NCBI GenBank assembly: GCA_963978905.1
Contig: OZ022257.1
Span: forward strand, 50,858,873 to 50,922,872
Reading direction: 5' to 3'
DNA length: 64,000 nucleotides
Source: Trichostrongylus colubriformis
Taxonomy: Eukaryota; Nematoda; Chromadorea; Rhabditida; Trichostrongylidae
Every line of letters begins with the position of its first letter. Position 1 is the first letter of the stretch. Made by a program: the position numbers and the translations under genes. Below, one piece after another: positions 30,789-42,465 of the stretch. The notes beneath the pieces were generated by a model. That model searched no databases and was not told the DNA's origin. It saw nothing but the letters and a program-made list of their open reading frames with translations.

Positions 30789-33712
30789 TTATGGCAGAAG
30801 GTTACTATCGACATGCCTTGCCTTGACTGATTTGCCCTCCTGGCTCTGCTACGATAAATTCTGATGTAATCTTATACTGTTAATCTACATCATACTCACA
30901 TAAAGCTGTTTGATCAGCTCTGCCCACATGGTGTTGATGTTCATGGATAGTAGCGCTGACACTTCGACGAAACTGCATTTGTAGATTTTTGCGAGCGATT
31001 TACCCTCTGAAATGAGTTTTTTGAACATTTACCTCTGAAAACTTTCAGAAAAATGACTGATAAAGTTCGATACTGCTATTAGAGGCAGAAAGTAAAATTT
31101 TTCCACAGCGAAGATCATACATGCTTATATAAGCGTGACTCATTGCTAAAGCATGAAGACAGCGCAAATCCAAGACTCTTCTATGCCTGGTGGGAAAACT
31201 CGAAATCCTCTCTGTGCTTGAAATCCAAGTTGGTTACTACGCTCTTATCAAAATTGTTTTTACGAGGGTTACAACCTGAGTAAAGGGATAGCTGTAAATG
31301 CCGTCTACCATAAAGTTCTAGCATCATCATTTTTGGATGCGCCACGCATCCGATCTCTGTTGCGAATCTTGGACCCATTCGAATGATCGTGACTTTTTAA
31401 GGATTAGGAGATGATCATGTCAGTGCTTTCATCCACGGCAAAATGGGAAGCATGGCTAATTTGGGTCGAATTGGTGTCTCATTGTCTTGTTAATGTCAGA
31501 ATAACGAAAATACCACTTTTCCCATGAGGAATCTGTGCATCACGAACGGGAAGGTATAGATAGATAGAATCAATCGAAAAGTGAGCTCACCCAGCGTGGA
31601 AATCACAATGTTTCGTTTCAAATCGATTTTGTTTCCAACTAGTACAACTGGAACAAATGACGAGGATCTCGACTGATAAATCCTGAAAAAATGGGCTCTT
31701 TCAGATTTGTTTATTTTAACGCGAAGGCGGACGATCGTCATTGGTGGAAGGACGTTAGAAAGCGTTTCGGCCACATCTTTCATGGAGTGGAGTGTGGTAG
31801 GAACATCTCATAAGATCCTTCTAGCGATTTTCAGAGCGATTTTAACATCTGTCTGGCCTAGTCGATCAATCACATAAATTTTTTCCTCTTCAGAATCAAG
31901 TGTTAGACGAGAACTTGCAATGGTGTTCAATATGGCAGTTTCGAATACCACTGGTAAGGTCACCATTGGTAAGATCAAGGGCTGAGGAGGATTGTATGGA
32001 TCTATGGATATTGATGGGGGCTTGTACGTGGTATGTGAAGTGAACCGTCATCTCGGACCCGGCCCGCCCTGCTACGATTAAAGCCTAAGCCTTTTCTGAG
32101 ACGCTGGGAGAGAGAGGAAGGGGAGTAGGTAGAGAGGAGAAGGGTAGAAATCTGCCTTGTATATGGCTTCCCTTAAAGTATCATAGGTATTCTCAATCAA
32201 ATATTACAAATATTACTGCGATTCTTAACATAAACCGTTAAAAATGGGTTAAGATTTTTGAACGTATTCTTTCCAGTCTTACAGCATTATAGATAAATCT
32301 ATCAAACATTTTATTTTGCTAAAGGAAATTTCTTTATCGGTATTGTTGTAGCTTCATTAAGGATTATGAATCGTTTCCCCATTTCAATTTTTATCATTTT
32401 CTCTTTTTTTACGTCATTTTCTCTTTTTTTTTTTACGGGCGCGAGCAATGCTGAAAAACTCATCGAGTGCCTCTTTCTGATTGGATTTCTTATATAGCTA
32501 AGGAATCCCATTCCGAACGCGGCTGGTTGGAGGCCTTTATTTTTTTATATATCATATAGATTTTATACATATCTCATTATATACATTTTGTTATATGTTT
32601 CTTATTATTGCAAACATATTTTTTATCCTATATATATTTTCACTTTTAACACTGCAAGCAATCACCCTACCTGTATAGGATGTGAGTGGCCTTCTTGAAG
32701 GACTCGCGACTATCCACAGAATACACAACGACGAACATGGTGACGTGGTCGGTAAAGGGCGAGGACTAAAAATTGTATAAAATAAAAAAGATAAAAACAA
32801 ATTGTTCAGAATAAATTTGAACGGCCAACACTCAAAGTAAAAAAAAAACAGTGAATTGGTTGATAAAGGGGCTAATTAACTCTACTTCACGTAACGATTT
32901 CCAGCAGGTTCGAATCCTTTTGTTTATTATTTGGTAACCTTATAACTATGCTTGCATATTGAACTGCGGTTTTAACCAGGAGTTATCAAACAAAAATAGG
33001 TAAACATAATTTACCTTGCTTACCTCAAGTGTTGATTCCATAACGATTTCCAGCTGGATTTCTTCTCCATTCAAGAGAAAATTGATGGTCTTAGAAACGG
33101 GCTCTTCTGTTTCGCTCGCTAAATTCAATAAAATTTCGAAGTTACAGTCATATTGTATCATTCCTGTTATTATGTATTACTATATTTCATAATGTCATTT
33201 ATCATTTGATATTACGGTCCTATTTTCTTGTATTCGTGGTTTCGAATCCCGATACAAAGCAACTGTCTCGCAGTTCCACGCGTCCCATGTTCCCACCCTA
33301 TCTGATAGAATTCCGACAAAATATAAAAATTTGCTCACATATGACATGAATCTGTTCGGGTGTGGTCGTCGAAGCAAGATGATAAATTTGATGTGCAAGC
33401 GTTTTCTTGCCCGCATTTCGACCACCGTATAATCGCAACAACACCTGACGTGCTGGTGTACTCGGTTCAGGGTAGAGGTAGATTTCTGGACACGTGGCAC
33501 GGCGATTTTCACCTGGAATCAAGAATCGTTGCTTAAATTGTGCCAAACATCCCGCCCATGGAACCGCATCGCAACCGCGCGCGGGACGCATGCCATCTGT
33601 CTCATTGGCAATGAATCTTAGCTTAGCTAATTCTCTCCATACACACCTCGTTTTCTTCCAATCGCTTTTCCAAGGCCTTTGAGCTCGTAGCCGTTGTCCA
33701 CGAGTGAGCCAT
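30789..33712 (-). CDS. RGK-like (Ras superfamily) small GTPase, seven exons, parent copy
   Basis: The minus-strand model has consistent phases: exons 33647-33712, 33339-33600, 33024-33118, 32671-32765, 31591-31682, 30900-31006 and 30789-30848, giving 258 residues. The start is an AAAATGG context at 33712. Motifs: a P-loop-like GGRNAGKKT (residues about 80-90, where the usual Ser/Thr after GK is Lys), TINFLLNGEEIQLEIV, then a degenerate switch II (MESTLE), MFVVVYSVDSRESFKKA, GNKIDL (G4) and FVEVSALLSMNI (G5). The altered switch II, long N-terminus and lack of a CAAX box fit RGK proteins, which in vertebrates inhibit voltage-gated calcium channels; that role here is inference. Exon 7 stops at TAA (30789-30791), about 24 codons before the conserved PVGSPHDLL-like tail of copies 1 and 2. 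The exon 1-2 junction (46-bp intron with a weak acceptor) is the least certain. Confidence 0.75.
31926..32520. repeat. Unit-end block inside GTPase intron 4
   Basis: Matches 12712-13280. It sits between exon 5 (31591-31682) and exon 4 (32671-32765), which shows that the duplicated units break within intron 4. It contains a local duplication (CACTGGTAAGGTCACCATTGGTAAG) and T-rich runs. Confidence 0.65.
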
Positions 33713-34660
33713 TTTTATAGTCGAAACTTCGTAATTGTCCTTCCATACGTTCGATACTTTGTAGTCCATTCTACAAAACGAAGTTTATTTAGCAAATCAA
33801 CTGTACGTGCCAATCCATATTTCTGAAATGTATAGCAGCCATCGGGTACGCTACAAATACCCAAATAATTTTTAGGAAGTTTTCTTAGATCCAATGATAT
33901 AAAATTCGCCAAAATATAAACTGGTAGTTACAGTGGTACGATAGTGACAGGTAGGCCGCTTCACTAGCAAGCTAACCATGTGAGGGAACTTCTCCAGTAC
34001 TTTAGCCAGTCACGAACCGAACGGTAACAACGAACGGTCCACCGCATGGTAACAGGATCAAACCTGGCACCAAAGGAAATTGTCGAAAGATACGACACCC
34101 AAAGAGGGAGTCTTCGGCGGTGCCCTGGTATGACTCTCCTTCCTCAAAATTCTATACGAACTACAACCCCAACTTTCTCACCACCTCTCCCCTCTTTCGA
34201 GGCCGCTGCAGGGCAGGTTGTTGACGACTTTTTTGAGACATCGACCAATCGGCTCGTTTCAACGTTGCATGGACTCTACCCAAGGGTACGTGGATGTCGC
34301 GGATTTCTGGATGGAAATTTTGAAAAAAAGACCCTTCCTCCAGCTGTGGATACGACCGCGCTTCACCTTCCAATCCACAATACGCCCCCACCCCCCTCGT
34401 CGAGGGATCCTTGATGGATTTCTGGATCTGTCTCGTAAAACTGGGAATGCGCCTTTGATGAAAGGCGCCAACTGAAAATTTTGATTGCGTTATTCAAAAA
34501 ACCGATTTCAGCATTAAAAATGCTGCCACAGGCACGGTGGTTCATGAGCAAAACGCCCGGTCCCCGGGGGGGGGGGGAGGGGAGGGGGTATTCGTACCCG
34601 TACCTATGTCCCCAGAATATCGCTTTTATCCGTCATATAAAAGTAGGCCTTCGACCCTCG
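33713..34660. other. Upstream region of the GTPase gene
   Basis: This would hold the promoter and 5' UTR. I see no clear TATA-like or trans-splice signal. The frames here on both strands are Pro/Arg-rich, overlap each other and carry no splice support. An 11-base G run followed by more G blocks lies at 34567-34588. Confidence 0.4.
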
Positions 34661-34735
34661 GGGTAGTGTAACGGATAAGCATCATGTTAGGAATGAATGG
34701 ATGCCAGTTCAAGTCCTCTTTATCTCTAGGCATTT
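34655..34735 (+). repeat. tRNA-like, probably SINE-derived sequence
   Basis: TAGTGTAACGG resembles an A box and AGTTCAAGTCC a B box with plausible spacing, but the T-stem does not pair, so it is not a functional tRNA. A similar head (TCGGTAGTGTAATGG) recurs at 36890. Confidence 0.3.
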
Positions 34736-34739
34736 TTAT

Positions 34740-36480
34740 TTCCGGAAAGAACTCTGAGGGTTCTAATAACATTCACTGTTATTATTTATGCAAATTGAAC
34801 AATTATTTATTCAATATTTCGAAATAATCACCTTTGCAACATTGTTGTTCGTTTCCATGAACCCACTATCGCCCGATGAATATTTGTATCTGAAAAACGT
34901 GTGCATGTTCGTCTGTGAAAGATATGCAACGCTTTAAGCCATTGTAATAATTTCTATTGTATTTACATTCGAATAAAGTGAAGAAATATCCAATATGAGA
35001 AAAAAAACTGCTAAATGACTGATTAAGCATGCACATCGAGCATGCACTTGCCGTGCAAATCCTCAATAGCGGCATTACTAAGCTTGCAAAGAGCCTCATT
35101 ACGCGGAAAATAACAACAAATTCAAAAAAGTTGAACTTCTACGATTTCATGACCAGTTCAAAGTAACTGATAAATGAAAAAAACACCTGAAATGTAATAG
35201 GATCTCCACCTCTTCTTTTGGATTAGTTGCATTTTGTAGGAAAATTTGGAAAATTTACGAATTACATGTATCTTACATATTCGCCTATTATAGTTGATAG
35301 ATTTTTCCATATCTTGGATTTTGAAAACAGTGAAGGATTACATCGATCTTTCATTTACTACATCGTTTGCTCCATTATGACTGTTGAACTGATGGTTAAG
35401 AGAGCATTTTTATGTGAATTATTATGAGGTGTAACAAAAAGTCAACTTGGTTTCCGTTGCGCACGGGCCCTCAGATGGGAACTGGAGAACTGGCAGTGCC
35501 CTCTTTCTGTGCTCATCAAGAAGAGAAAGGACGAAGAAACACTGCTGTACCAGCTTATTTTCATTACAACATTATATTTATATGATAACACATTTGTGAT
35601 AAATGCATAAGTTGATAAGATGGTCACGACCATTTAATTACGCCTTTTTGGTCCAATAGGAAGCTCAAGTATTCTTATTAGAGTCATAACCATTTTGACC
35701 AAGGTTAGTTAACAAAGGACACTCTATTGAGCAATTTGGTGCCATATAGAGGATTTGGTTGGTGAAAGACTGAAATACTAGAAGTATATTATTGGATGTG
35801 AAAGCATACTTAAACAATGTACTTATCGTTTCTTGTGCTCAATTTTGTGACGTAACAATTTATTACTGTCTACAGCCTGCGTTAATATGCACGGCATTAT
35901 CATTGTGCTACTTATTTGTCTAATCCTTTATTTGATTGATTGGCTCATTTGGCTACGAACTTTCCGGCCTTCTGCAATAGAATTTAGTGCCTCATAACAT
36001 AAATCGCCACTTACTGACATAAAAGAGGACGAAATGCGTACTCTGTACTTTTGATATTTTTATTTTATTTTTTCGTAATTTTTTTTCCAATTAGGAAGTA
36101 TTGATTCCGCCACCACGATTCACAACAAGCACGAATTGCAGAAAATACACCTTCTGAGTCTGGGCTGAGGGGCTTGGGTTGAAAATTAAAACAAAAGAAA
36201 TCACTGATACGACAAGGATCGCGAGTTATCGGAATGGCAGGTATATTCGTGGATTTCGTTGGGCAAGGTTTTTCTGGATCTTTGAAGTGAAATTAAGAGG
36301 GCAAGTGCAATTGGTTTAGAAAATGAAATCAAATTCAATCCTAATAAGATAAATTGGCATCGCATTTTGATTATTTCGTCCGTCTACGAAACCTAAACAA
36401 AAAAAAATTTCTCATCAATCTAATGACCTTTAGAATGGAATGACTGAACAGTTATATTTATAGTGCATTATGCAGCACAG
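34740..36480. other. Intergenic, no gene seen
   Basis: AT-rich DNA with short unsupported frames (34866-35099, 35227-35427, 35442-35633). None has splice signals plus recognisable coding. Confidence 0.5.
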
Positions 36481-36495
36481 TGATTGCGCGAAATA

Positions 36496-37130
36496 CGTGC
36501 ATTACATCCGGTTCACTGCTCAAGGCCTTATTTTTAGCTCACTCTACAATGCATTTTTCCCCAGTGTTTCGATTGATATCTGATACTCCTGTTGAACATC
36601 AAAGAGACGAATTGCACTCTAAATCTTTGATCCCAATAGATCCTTCCAGTAAGTAGCAAATTCACGCTAAAATTTGTTACGAAATGAATCAACTAGTACT
36701 AGTAGTCGAATAACATTGTTCATATCTTGATAATTATGATTTTTGATAACTGCTGTTTATCGCCGCAGCTCGCGATGCGAAAGGTACTACAAGGATGCTG
36801 AGTTACAGGCAAAAGCTTCGGAGTCGGGCGGGACTCGAACCCGCACTCCATCCATTACCATTCAAAAGCTGAGTTAAGGTGAAAGGGGTGTCGGTAGTGT
36901 AATGGATTGTTCATATTCTTCAGTGTTTAAATGGCCCTCGTTGATACATCGTGCACTACATTCGAACACGGTTTACTGCCACGCAAAATACGTGCATTAC
37001 ATTCGGTTTACTATCATGCGAATATGATACGAAAACCTGGTCATAATGCTCTACACGGCAATAATGCACGGTTGATACATCTGACAATGTGCTACGTGCG
37101 ATACATTCGATTTACTGTCACGAGGCGAAA
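36496..37130. repeat. Four copies of a short degenerate motif
   Basis: CGTGCATTACAT-C/T-CGGTTTACTG-like strings begin at 36496, 36950, 36991 and 37095, each followed by CATGC, CACGC or CACG. They are imperfect and unevenly spaced. Role unknown. Confidence 0.55.
36820..36905 (-). repeat. tRNA-like remnant with perfect T-arm
   Basis: On the minus strand GCGGGTTCGAGTCCCGC is a perfect T-arm with B box. An A-box-like TAACTCAGC lies upstream. No acceptor stem partner for CCGACTC was found, so I treat it as a tRNA pseudogene or SINE head. Confidence 0.35.
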
Positions 37131-37589
37131 CTTGATAATAGAGCACTTTTGTGGTCTCTGGGATACGGAAACTTTATAATCTGCACATTTCTGATGATGC
37201 CAAGAATCAGTGGTTAATGTTGATACAGCATATTTCTTGAGCAAGAAATTCATTTGTTCACATAAATTCGAAAGTATTGATGTACCCGATATAGAATATG
37301 GATACGGCTCATGAGCGCTTAACAAATCGATTTGGAGAGCGAAAGGCAAGGACTCGGAAGTAAGTCCATAAGTAGGACATTCTATCTTCAAACTAAATGG
37401 ATTCAACCCGTGAAAGATTGAAATAATGAAGTTCATGACTCTAATCAAACCCGTCTTCGGAAAGCGCTGCGCATTCCGAATGGGGTAGGGGTGAATGGAA
37501 AGCAGCTATAAGAATTTATATTACTTTACGGATCGATATCGGTGATGGCTATCCCGGTACCCACTTTATTCGTGTGAATGCTGATAAAG

Positions 37590-37870
37590 GGATAGAGGAT
37601 AAAGTTTTTAGCGTCTGTAGATCCCATCCCGTGGGTTGCGCCCCGTATTCCAATTTAATTCAGAACCGTGACAGGTGAATGCAACCCGGCTTGTAAAATG
37701 AATTGCGGAGGTCAAGCGATGTACAAGTCAGTGCTTTTATCCACCCAGACGAGTTTTGTACCAATTTGCCAACCCCAGAAGGGTGGAAGGTTTAGTTGAG
37801 CTGGATATGCATGATCCCCGTAGCACGAGAAGGAATGCGCGCCAACTGTCACCAAATCCCCTCCGCCCCT
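37590..37870 (+). repeat. Dispersed repeat (GTGGGTTGCGCCCC...CCAGACGAG type)
   Basis: Contains GTTGCGCCCCGTATTC, AAGTCAGTGCTTTTATCCACC and CAGACGAGTTTTGTACCAATT, which recur with changes at 47470-47600, at 62470-63193 and within the GTPase intron near 11040-11160. It is a widespread family in this window; no coding is claimed. Confidence 0.6.
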
Positions 37871-37899
37871 AATTCATCAGACCGAAAATAGAATTTATT

Positions 37900-40310
37900 T
37901 ATTTCAGCAAGGGCAAATTCAAGAATAAAACGTTATGATAGGGTAGGGACTACCCTTGTTTTACAGTACTGCAGTTCTATCATGTCAAATCGACCTTCCC
38001 TAATATGAGAATCAGAAAACTGAGAAGGAAAGACACTAACAATTATTGCCTCCTACATTGCCCTTTAGGGAAACGAAATAAAAATTGCAGTTCTACATTT
38101 GTGTGATAACCCATTTTACCAGGTAATCAAATACTATGATTACTTGCAAAGGAGAGTACGATATGTGGGCGAGCCGCTGATTAATATGACAAGCTTCACT
38201 GACTTATAATTGAGGCTGAATTCTGAGAATTTCTCTGGCTACTTGACCTTATAATACACTGAACTCATTAATTATGAATTCTGCTGAATGTTTCGGAAAG
38301 CTTCCACAATCCACTTATCAATTACCTTGTTTATGGTTCAAAACCAGTTATAATGAGTGTACTTTGGAAGTGAATAGAAATTAGCTAAATTCAACTTCGA
38401 TATGATTTTTCCATAGAAATTACTAGCAGAATTTAGTTACAGTGCTAATTTTTTGAAATGTCAGGATATTATTGGGAATTTCACAATCTGCCGGCAAAAT
38501 TAGTTATATATTGCATATATCAATGAAACAATAAAATAATGAAATGATGAAAACAATAATAATATCATTGAGACAGTATTAACATGTAAGTTTGTAATTA
38601 ATTAACTTTCCATATTTTGTAGAACACATCAAGGCTAACACAGGGAGGAGGGGGAGGGGGACAAAGCACTGCGTACAAGAAGTTCAAATGGATTTAATGG
38701 GATGAGATGGCTTACTTCGAGAGTAATTGTCGTACCATAGCGTTCAGTTAAGACTCGAATAAGAAGATAGGTATGGGCCAAAATCGTCCAAAGGAATCGC
38801 CGATGGCACTAAAAGTGCACTTTTATAGTAAGTAGTGAGAGCGATAGGGAAGTGACGGTGTAGGACAAATGTTGTGTTAAGGCAGGTGATTCTGAGGCGA
38901 TTGAAATCTGAACCCAGGTGTACCGTGGGGAAAGGCGGCGGCGGTGGAGTGCTGGTGATTATTTGAACATGCATGAATATTATATGGATGACTTCAGGTA
39001 GGCGTGAGAGAAACGAAATAGAAAACCCCTCCGGCAAAGTATGAGTGAAAAATAAGCGTGTACCTTTCCCCAGAAGAAAGAGTTCTCGAATGCTAACCGA
39101 AAAAAGTCACCTCGGCCCGTAGAGACAATTGTAGGGGTGATATGAGTGAAGAGTAGTCTTATAGTGAGTCATAAAAGCCACGGCTCTAAGAGGGTTACAT
39201 CTGGCGAATCATCATATGAAAGGAGCCCACCCGGATTTTTCAAGGGCCGTCTTTTGTATCACCTGCCACATGCCCTAATATGGCCCGCCCTTTTTGCTAA
39301 AAGAGCACGCCTCCTTTTGGAGTCAACGTTGGGAAGCGGGTGGCGGGGGCAAAGGGAAAAGGGGCTTATTTTTCGGATTCAAGGCGTTCCATTGCATTTT
39401 CCTTCAGTTTCCTACCAGTAAGCTTCTGGACGACTGCATACAATGATCTTTTGATATTCAGTGCTGACTACCCCACCCACTGCCTTTGAAGGCCCTTCAA
39501 AGGCCCTTGAATCCGAAATCATTAGAAGAGTTTCAGAGGTTCAGAGAAAGACAGTTTTGCATATTTTTTAGATGCAAAATGCTATGTCTACCGATTCAAG
39601 AAAATGTGCGGAATATCACCAAAAACTGTAGCATAGGAACGGAGTTCCAAGCTGGAAGCAAGCTAAAATAATCACTCAAAAATTTCACATTCAACGGAGT
39701 GAATGGAATACTTGCGAAAATGCTGAAAATTCCGTGGCAAAGAAGCAGTGAACTCTTTGACGTAAAGGATGCACAAAACACTAGGATGCGCCATGCACTC
39801 AACGTCCGCAAGTTTTTCAAATAATTGCTAAGTAAATGTAAAACTGTGGAAAGCTTTTCCTTACTGGAAATCCAACAGTGATGATAAAATCGTATGGCCT
39901 ACATTGCTACACAAAAAGGCTGACCCAACTCTGCAATTACGGCTTGGTGCAGCGAGTCAAATGAAGGATTAGTCGACCAGTATGGCGAGAGTAGATGACA
40001 AATTATGGCCAGTAGTAGAGAATTCCGAGGCTATGATAAATGTTATGTAGGATTACCATCGGAAGATAAATGTTATGTTGGATTGCCATCGGAACGCACC
40101 TGGTCAAAAACAGAGTCATTAATTCAAATGTGTAAAAAAGAAGCTAAATGAGCTTTGAGAGTAGGTGGGCCTCACTCCACACGAGGTTTCCTTTTTTAGT
40201 TTCCCATTACATCTTATGGTTCAAAAATGAAATGAAGGGTTCCGACAAATCGGTATCGATGAGGACAAGCCACGCAGCCCCCCTCCTCGGACTCAATATG
40301 ACTTCATATT
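37900..40310. other. Intergenic with repeat fragments, no gene supported
   Basis: 39228-39480 shares strings with 57820-58060 (CAATGATCTTTTGATATTC, GCCTCCTT..GGAGTC), a dispersed repeat. The 97-codon minus frame at 38744-39037 has a Pro run and no splice support. Other frames are short. Confidence 0.5.
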
Positions 40311-40313
40311 TGA

Positions 40314-40787
40314 TCACAAAAGGGTGAATAATCTGGTTTGCTCGGGAAGAATTAGTGTAGAAGTCAGAGTTTTAATATTCCGAACCGATCTGACAGAAAG
40401 TTTTTTTTCGATTCCCGACAGTAGAAACTTTTGTTGGCTTGGACAAATGATGGTGTAATATTTAACCGCCGGCTGATGTGCAGATGACGCCGCCCCACGC
40501 CACGACACAACCTTTCCCAGGTAGTGAACTGTGATACTCCTAAAAGCCCAGAGCACAGCAACTGCAAAAGCAAAAAAAAAACAAACAAAAAAAGCAGAAA
40601 AAACAGTGTCGAAAGTTACGATGAGGACACAGGTTTTGACACAGAGTGTGGAAAATATAGAGAACAAATATGAAAAAACAAAAAGTAAATTGGGGCAAAC
40701 ATAAAAACAATCAGGGATTTGACCTAACAAATGCCAGAGACTCCTCAATACTGACGTTAAGCTTCTTTCAAAAATATGCCAGACCAC
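40314..40787 (-). CDS. Candidate exon or small ORF, unknown
   Basis: The minus-strand frame is open for 157 codons. The first half is hydrophobic because it crosses T-rich DNA. A TTTTGCTTTTGCAG acceptor inside it at about 40563 would start a more protein-like stretch (HYLGKVVSWRGAA..., ending TRLFTLL). I recognise no family and found no partner exon. Confidence 0.2.
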   Translation of the reverse strand: MVWHIFERSLTSVLRSLWHLLGQIPDCFYVCPNLLFVFSYLFSIFSTLCVKTCVLIVTFDTVFSAFFVCFFFAFAVAVLWAFRSITVHYLGKVVSWRGAASSAHQPAVKYYTIICPSQQKFLLSGIEKKLSVRSVRNIKTLTSTLILPEQTRLFTLL

Positions 40788-41471
40788 CCGCGACGATCGT
40801 GCCCGTCAAAAGTCGATAGATTTTGGGGGAAGATAGCGTTTCTGGGCTTGTATCTTACGTCATTCACTCTGCCGGCAAGTATATTTATGAACTCTCAATT
40901 CATTTTCCGCCGATGGCATCGCATGGAATGCTTTTACCCACTGCGTGGTTGCATCGGGTAAAAGCATCCCATACGGGTTTGTTGCTACGCGGAGTTCCTG
41001 TAGGGTTATGCCACATGTCAAGTTTGTCGTCAAAAAAGCTAGCAACAATCAATTAATTTTATTTTCCTTTTCAACAAATAAAGTATTTTTGAATCATTTT
41101 CAGTTTTTCAATTAATTAATTTTATTTTTCAATAATTGAACAATTTTTGTTTTTCTGCATGGTTCTAATTAGGCCCCTCCACCGGGGTTTTTGATAAGAC
41201 CACGAGTGGGCGTGTTTGTGGTCCTGCTCAGGGGCAGGAACAAAGGGGTCAACGGGGTTTCGATGCAGATGACAATGGGGAAAAGGTTTTTGATACAATG
41301 CAAAGAAGGCATAAGAACACCTGCCTGGTCACGTATTCTTCACCTCTACCTGCTAAACCCTGCACCCACTGCCCTTCCTACCCTTTTTCGCCATAACCCA
41401 GCATCCACTACCCTTCCTGCCATTTTCTACAAAGCACGTTTGAGCGAAAAACCACTACCATTGGGAACATT

Positions 41472-41585
41472 ATGCAAGATCTAGCACATGACGATGACTG
41501 CAATATTGTTCTGACAAGAAAGTCGATATTACTAAATAAAAGTTTTGATGAAAAGAATGAAGTGGAAGTACTATTAATCGATCAG
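41472..41585 (+). CDS. Candidate first exon, unknown
   Basis: 38 codons starting ATG and ending at CAG|GTGTGT in phase 0, with an acidic, charged composition (NKSFDEKNEVEVLLIDQ). No downstream exon could be joined with confidence. This may be chance. Confidence 0.18.
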
Positions 41586-42465
41586 GTGTGTGCCGTTGTT
41601 TTCTTTTTGTTGTTTATTTTGATTTTTCGTTTGATTGCTGGATGTATAAGCAACGCCGTATTCAATTTCTGCTAAGGAATGGCTGGAGCCAAAAAGCCAT
41701 TTCCAGGCGCACTCGAAGCAATAATAGTTCCCATACCGTCATATTCACTGTGATGCAACCCAAAAGATTGACAGATGAACGGGCTACTAATCTTTTCAGC
41801 TGCGTACTCACAGTGGGTTTTGGGTTACAGCATGGAATGCGAAAAATGGTTAGCGTCACTGGTCAGAGTTCTTACCGATAGCATGAATGTCAGCGACATT
41901 GTGCTTATTCGTCGCTAGTACTATGAAATCGACACATGGCAGAACTTTCAGCAGTTCTGCTCCACTGAAAATTCCTACTGGAATCTGGGTTATATCATAG
42001 GTCCACTAGAAGCATGGCATGACACAAAACATTCGAAATCCCCTTTTATCCAGAATAAAATTATTCAAAGCATTTTACGACACGTTGCGGTTAGCACCTA
42101 CTAAAATCTAAATATGAGGCTGTCCCTACAGTGCACCCTTTGAATTGTTGCCTCAGAAGAAGTTGTAGGCAGTACCGGTAAATCAGAACCTATTGGCCCA
42201 ATCGACAATAAATCAACCACAAAAATAAGAAGAAACCCAAAAAGCCAAAAGCATTTATGTAGCCTACCTCGTTGAATGATTGAACAGTATCGGGCGATGT
42301 GGTGAGTTTTCGGAACTAAAACAAGAAAATTCATTTCTCTGAAGATTCCTCAAATGTTTATATTTCGTTATCAGATACTTATATACTTAGATATCAGATA
42401 ACACAAAAGAATTTTAAAGTAGGCGGGGGGGGCACAATGGATGCATCGATGCACTGGCGCTGCTT

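Noticed and set aside
31181..31378. 65-codon minus frame between GTPase exons 5 and 6
   Set aside because: It falls in intron 5 and crosses a dispersed repeat (GGATGCGCCACGCATCC); copies 1 and 2 do not keep it open.
33195..33512. 105-codon minus frame overlapping GTPase exon 2
   Set aside because: It is a shadow in another frame; exon 2 (33339-33600) explains the coding signal and matches the family.
34655..34735. Functional tRNA gene
   Set aside because: A and B boxes are suggestive, but the T-stem and acceptor stem do not pair.
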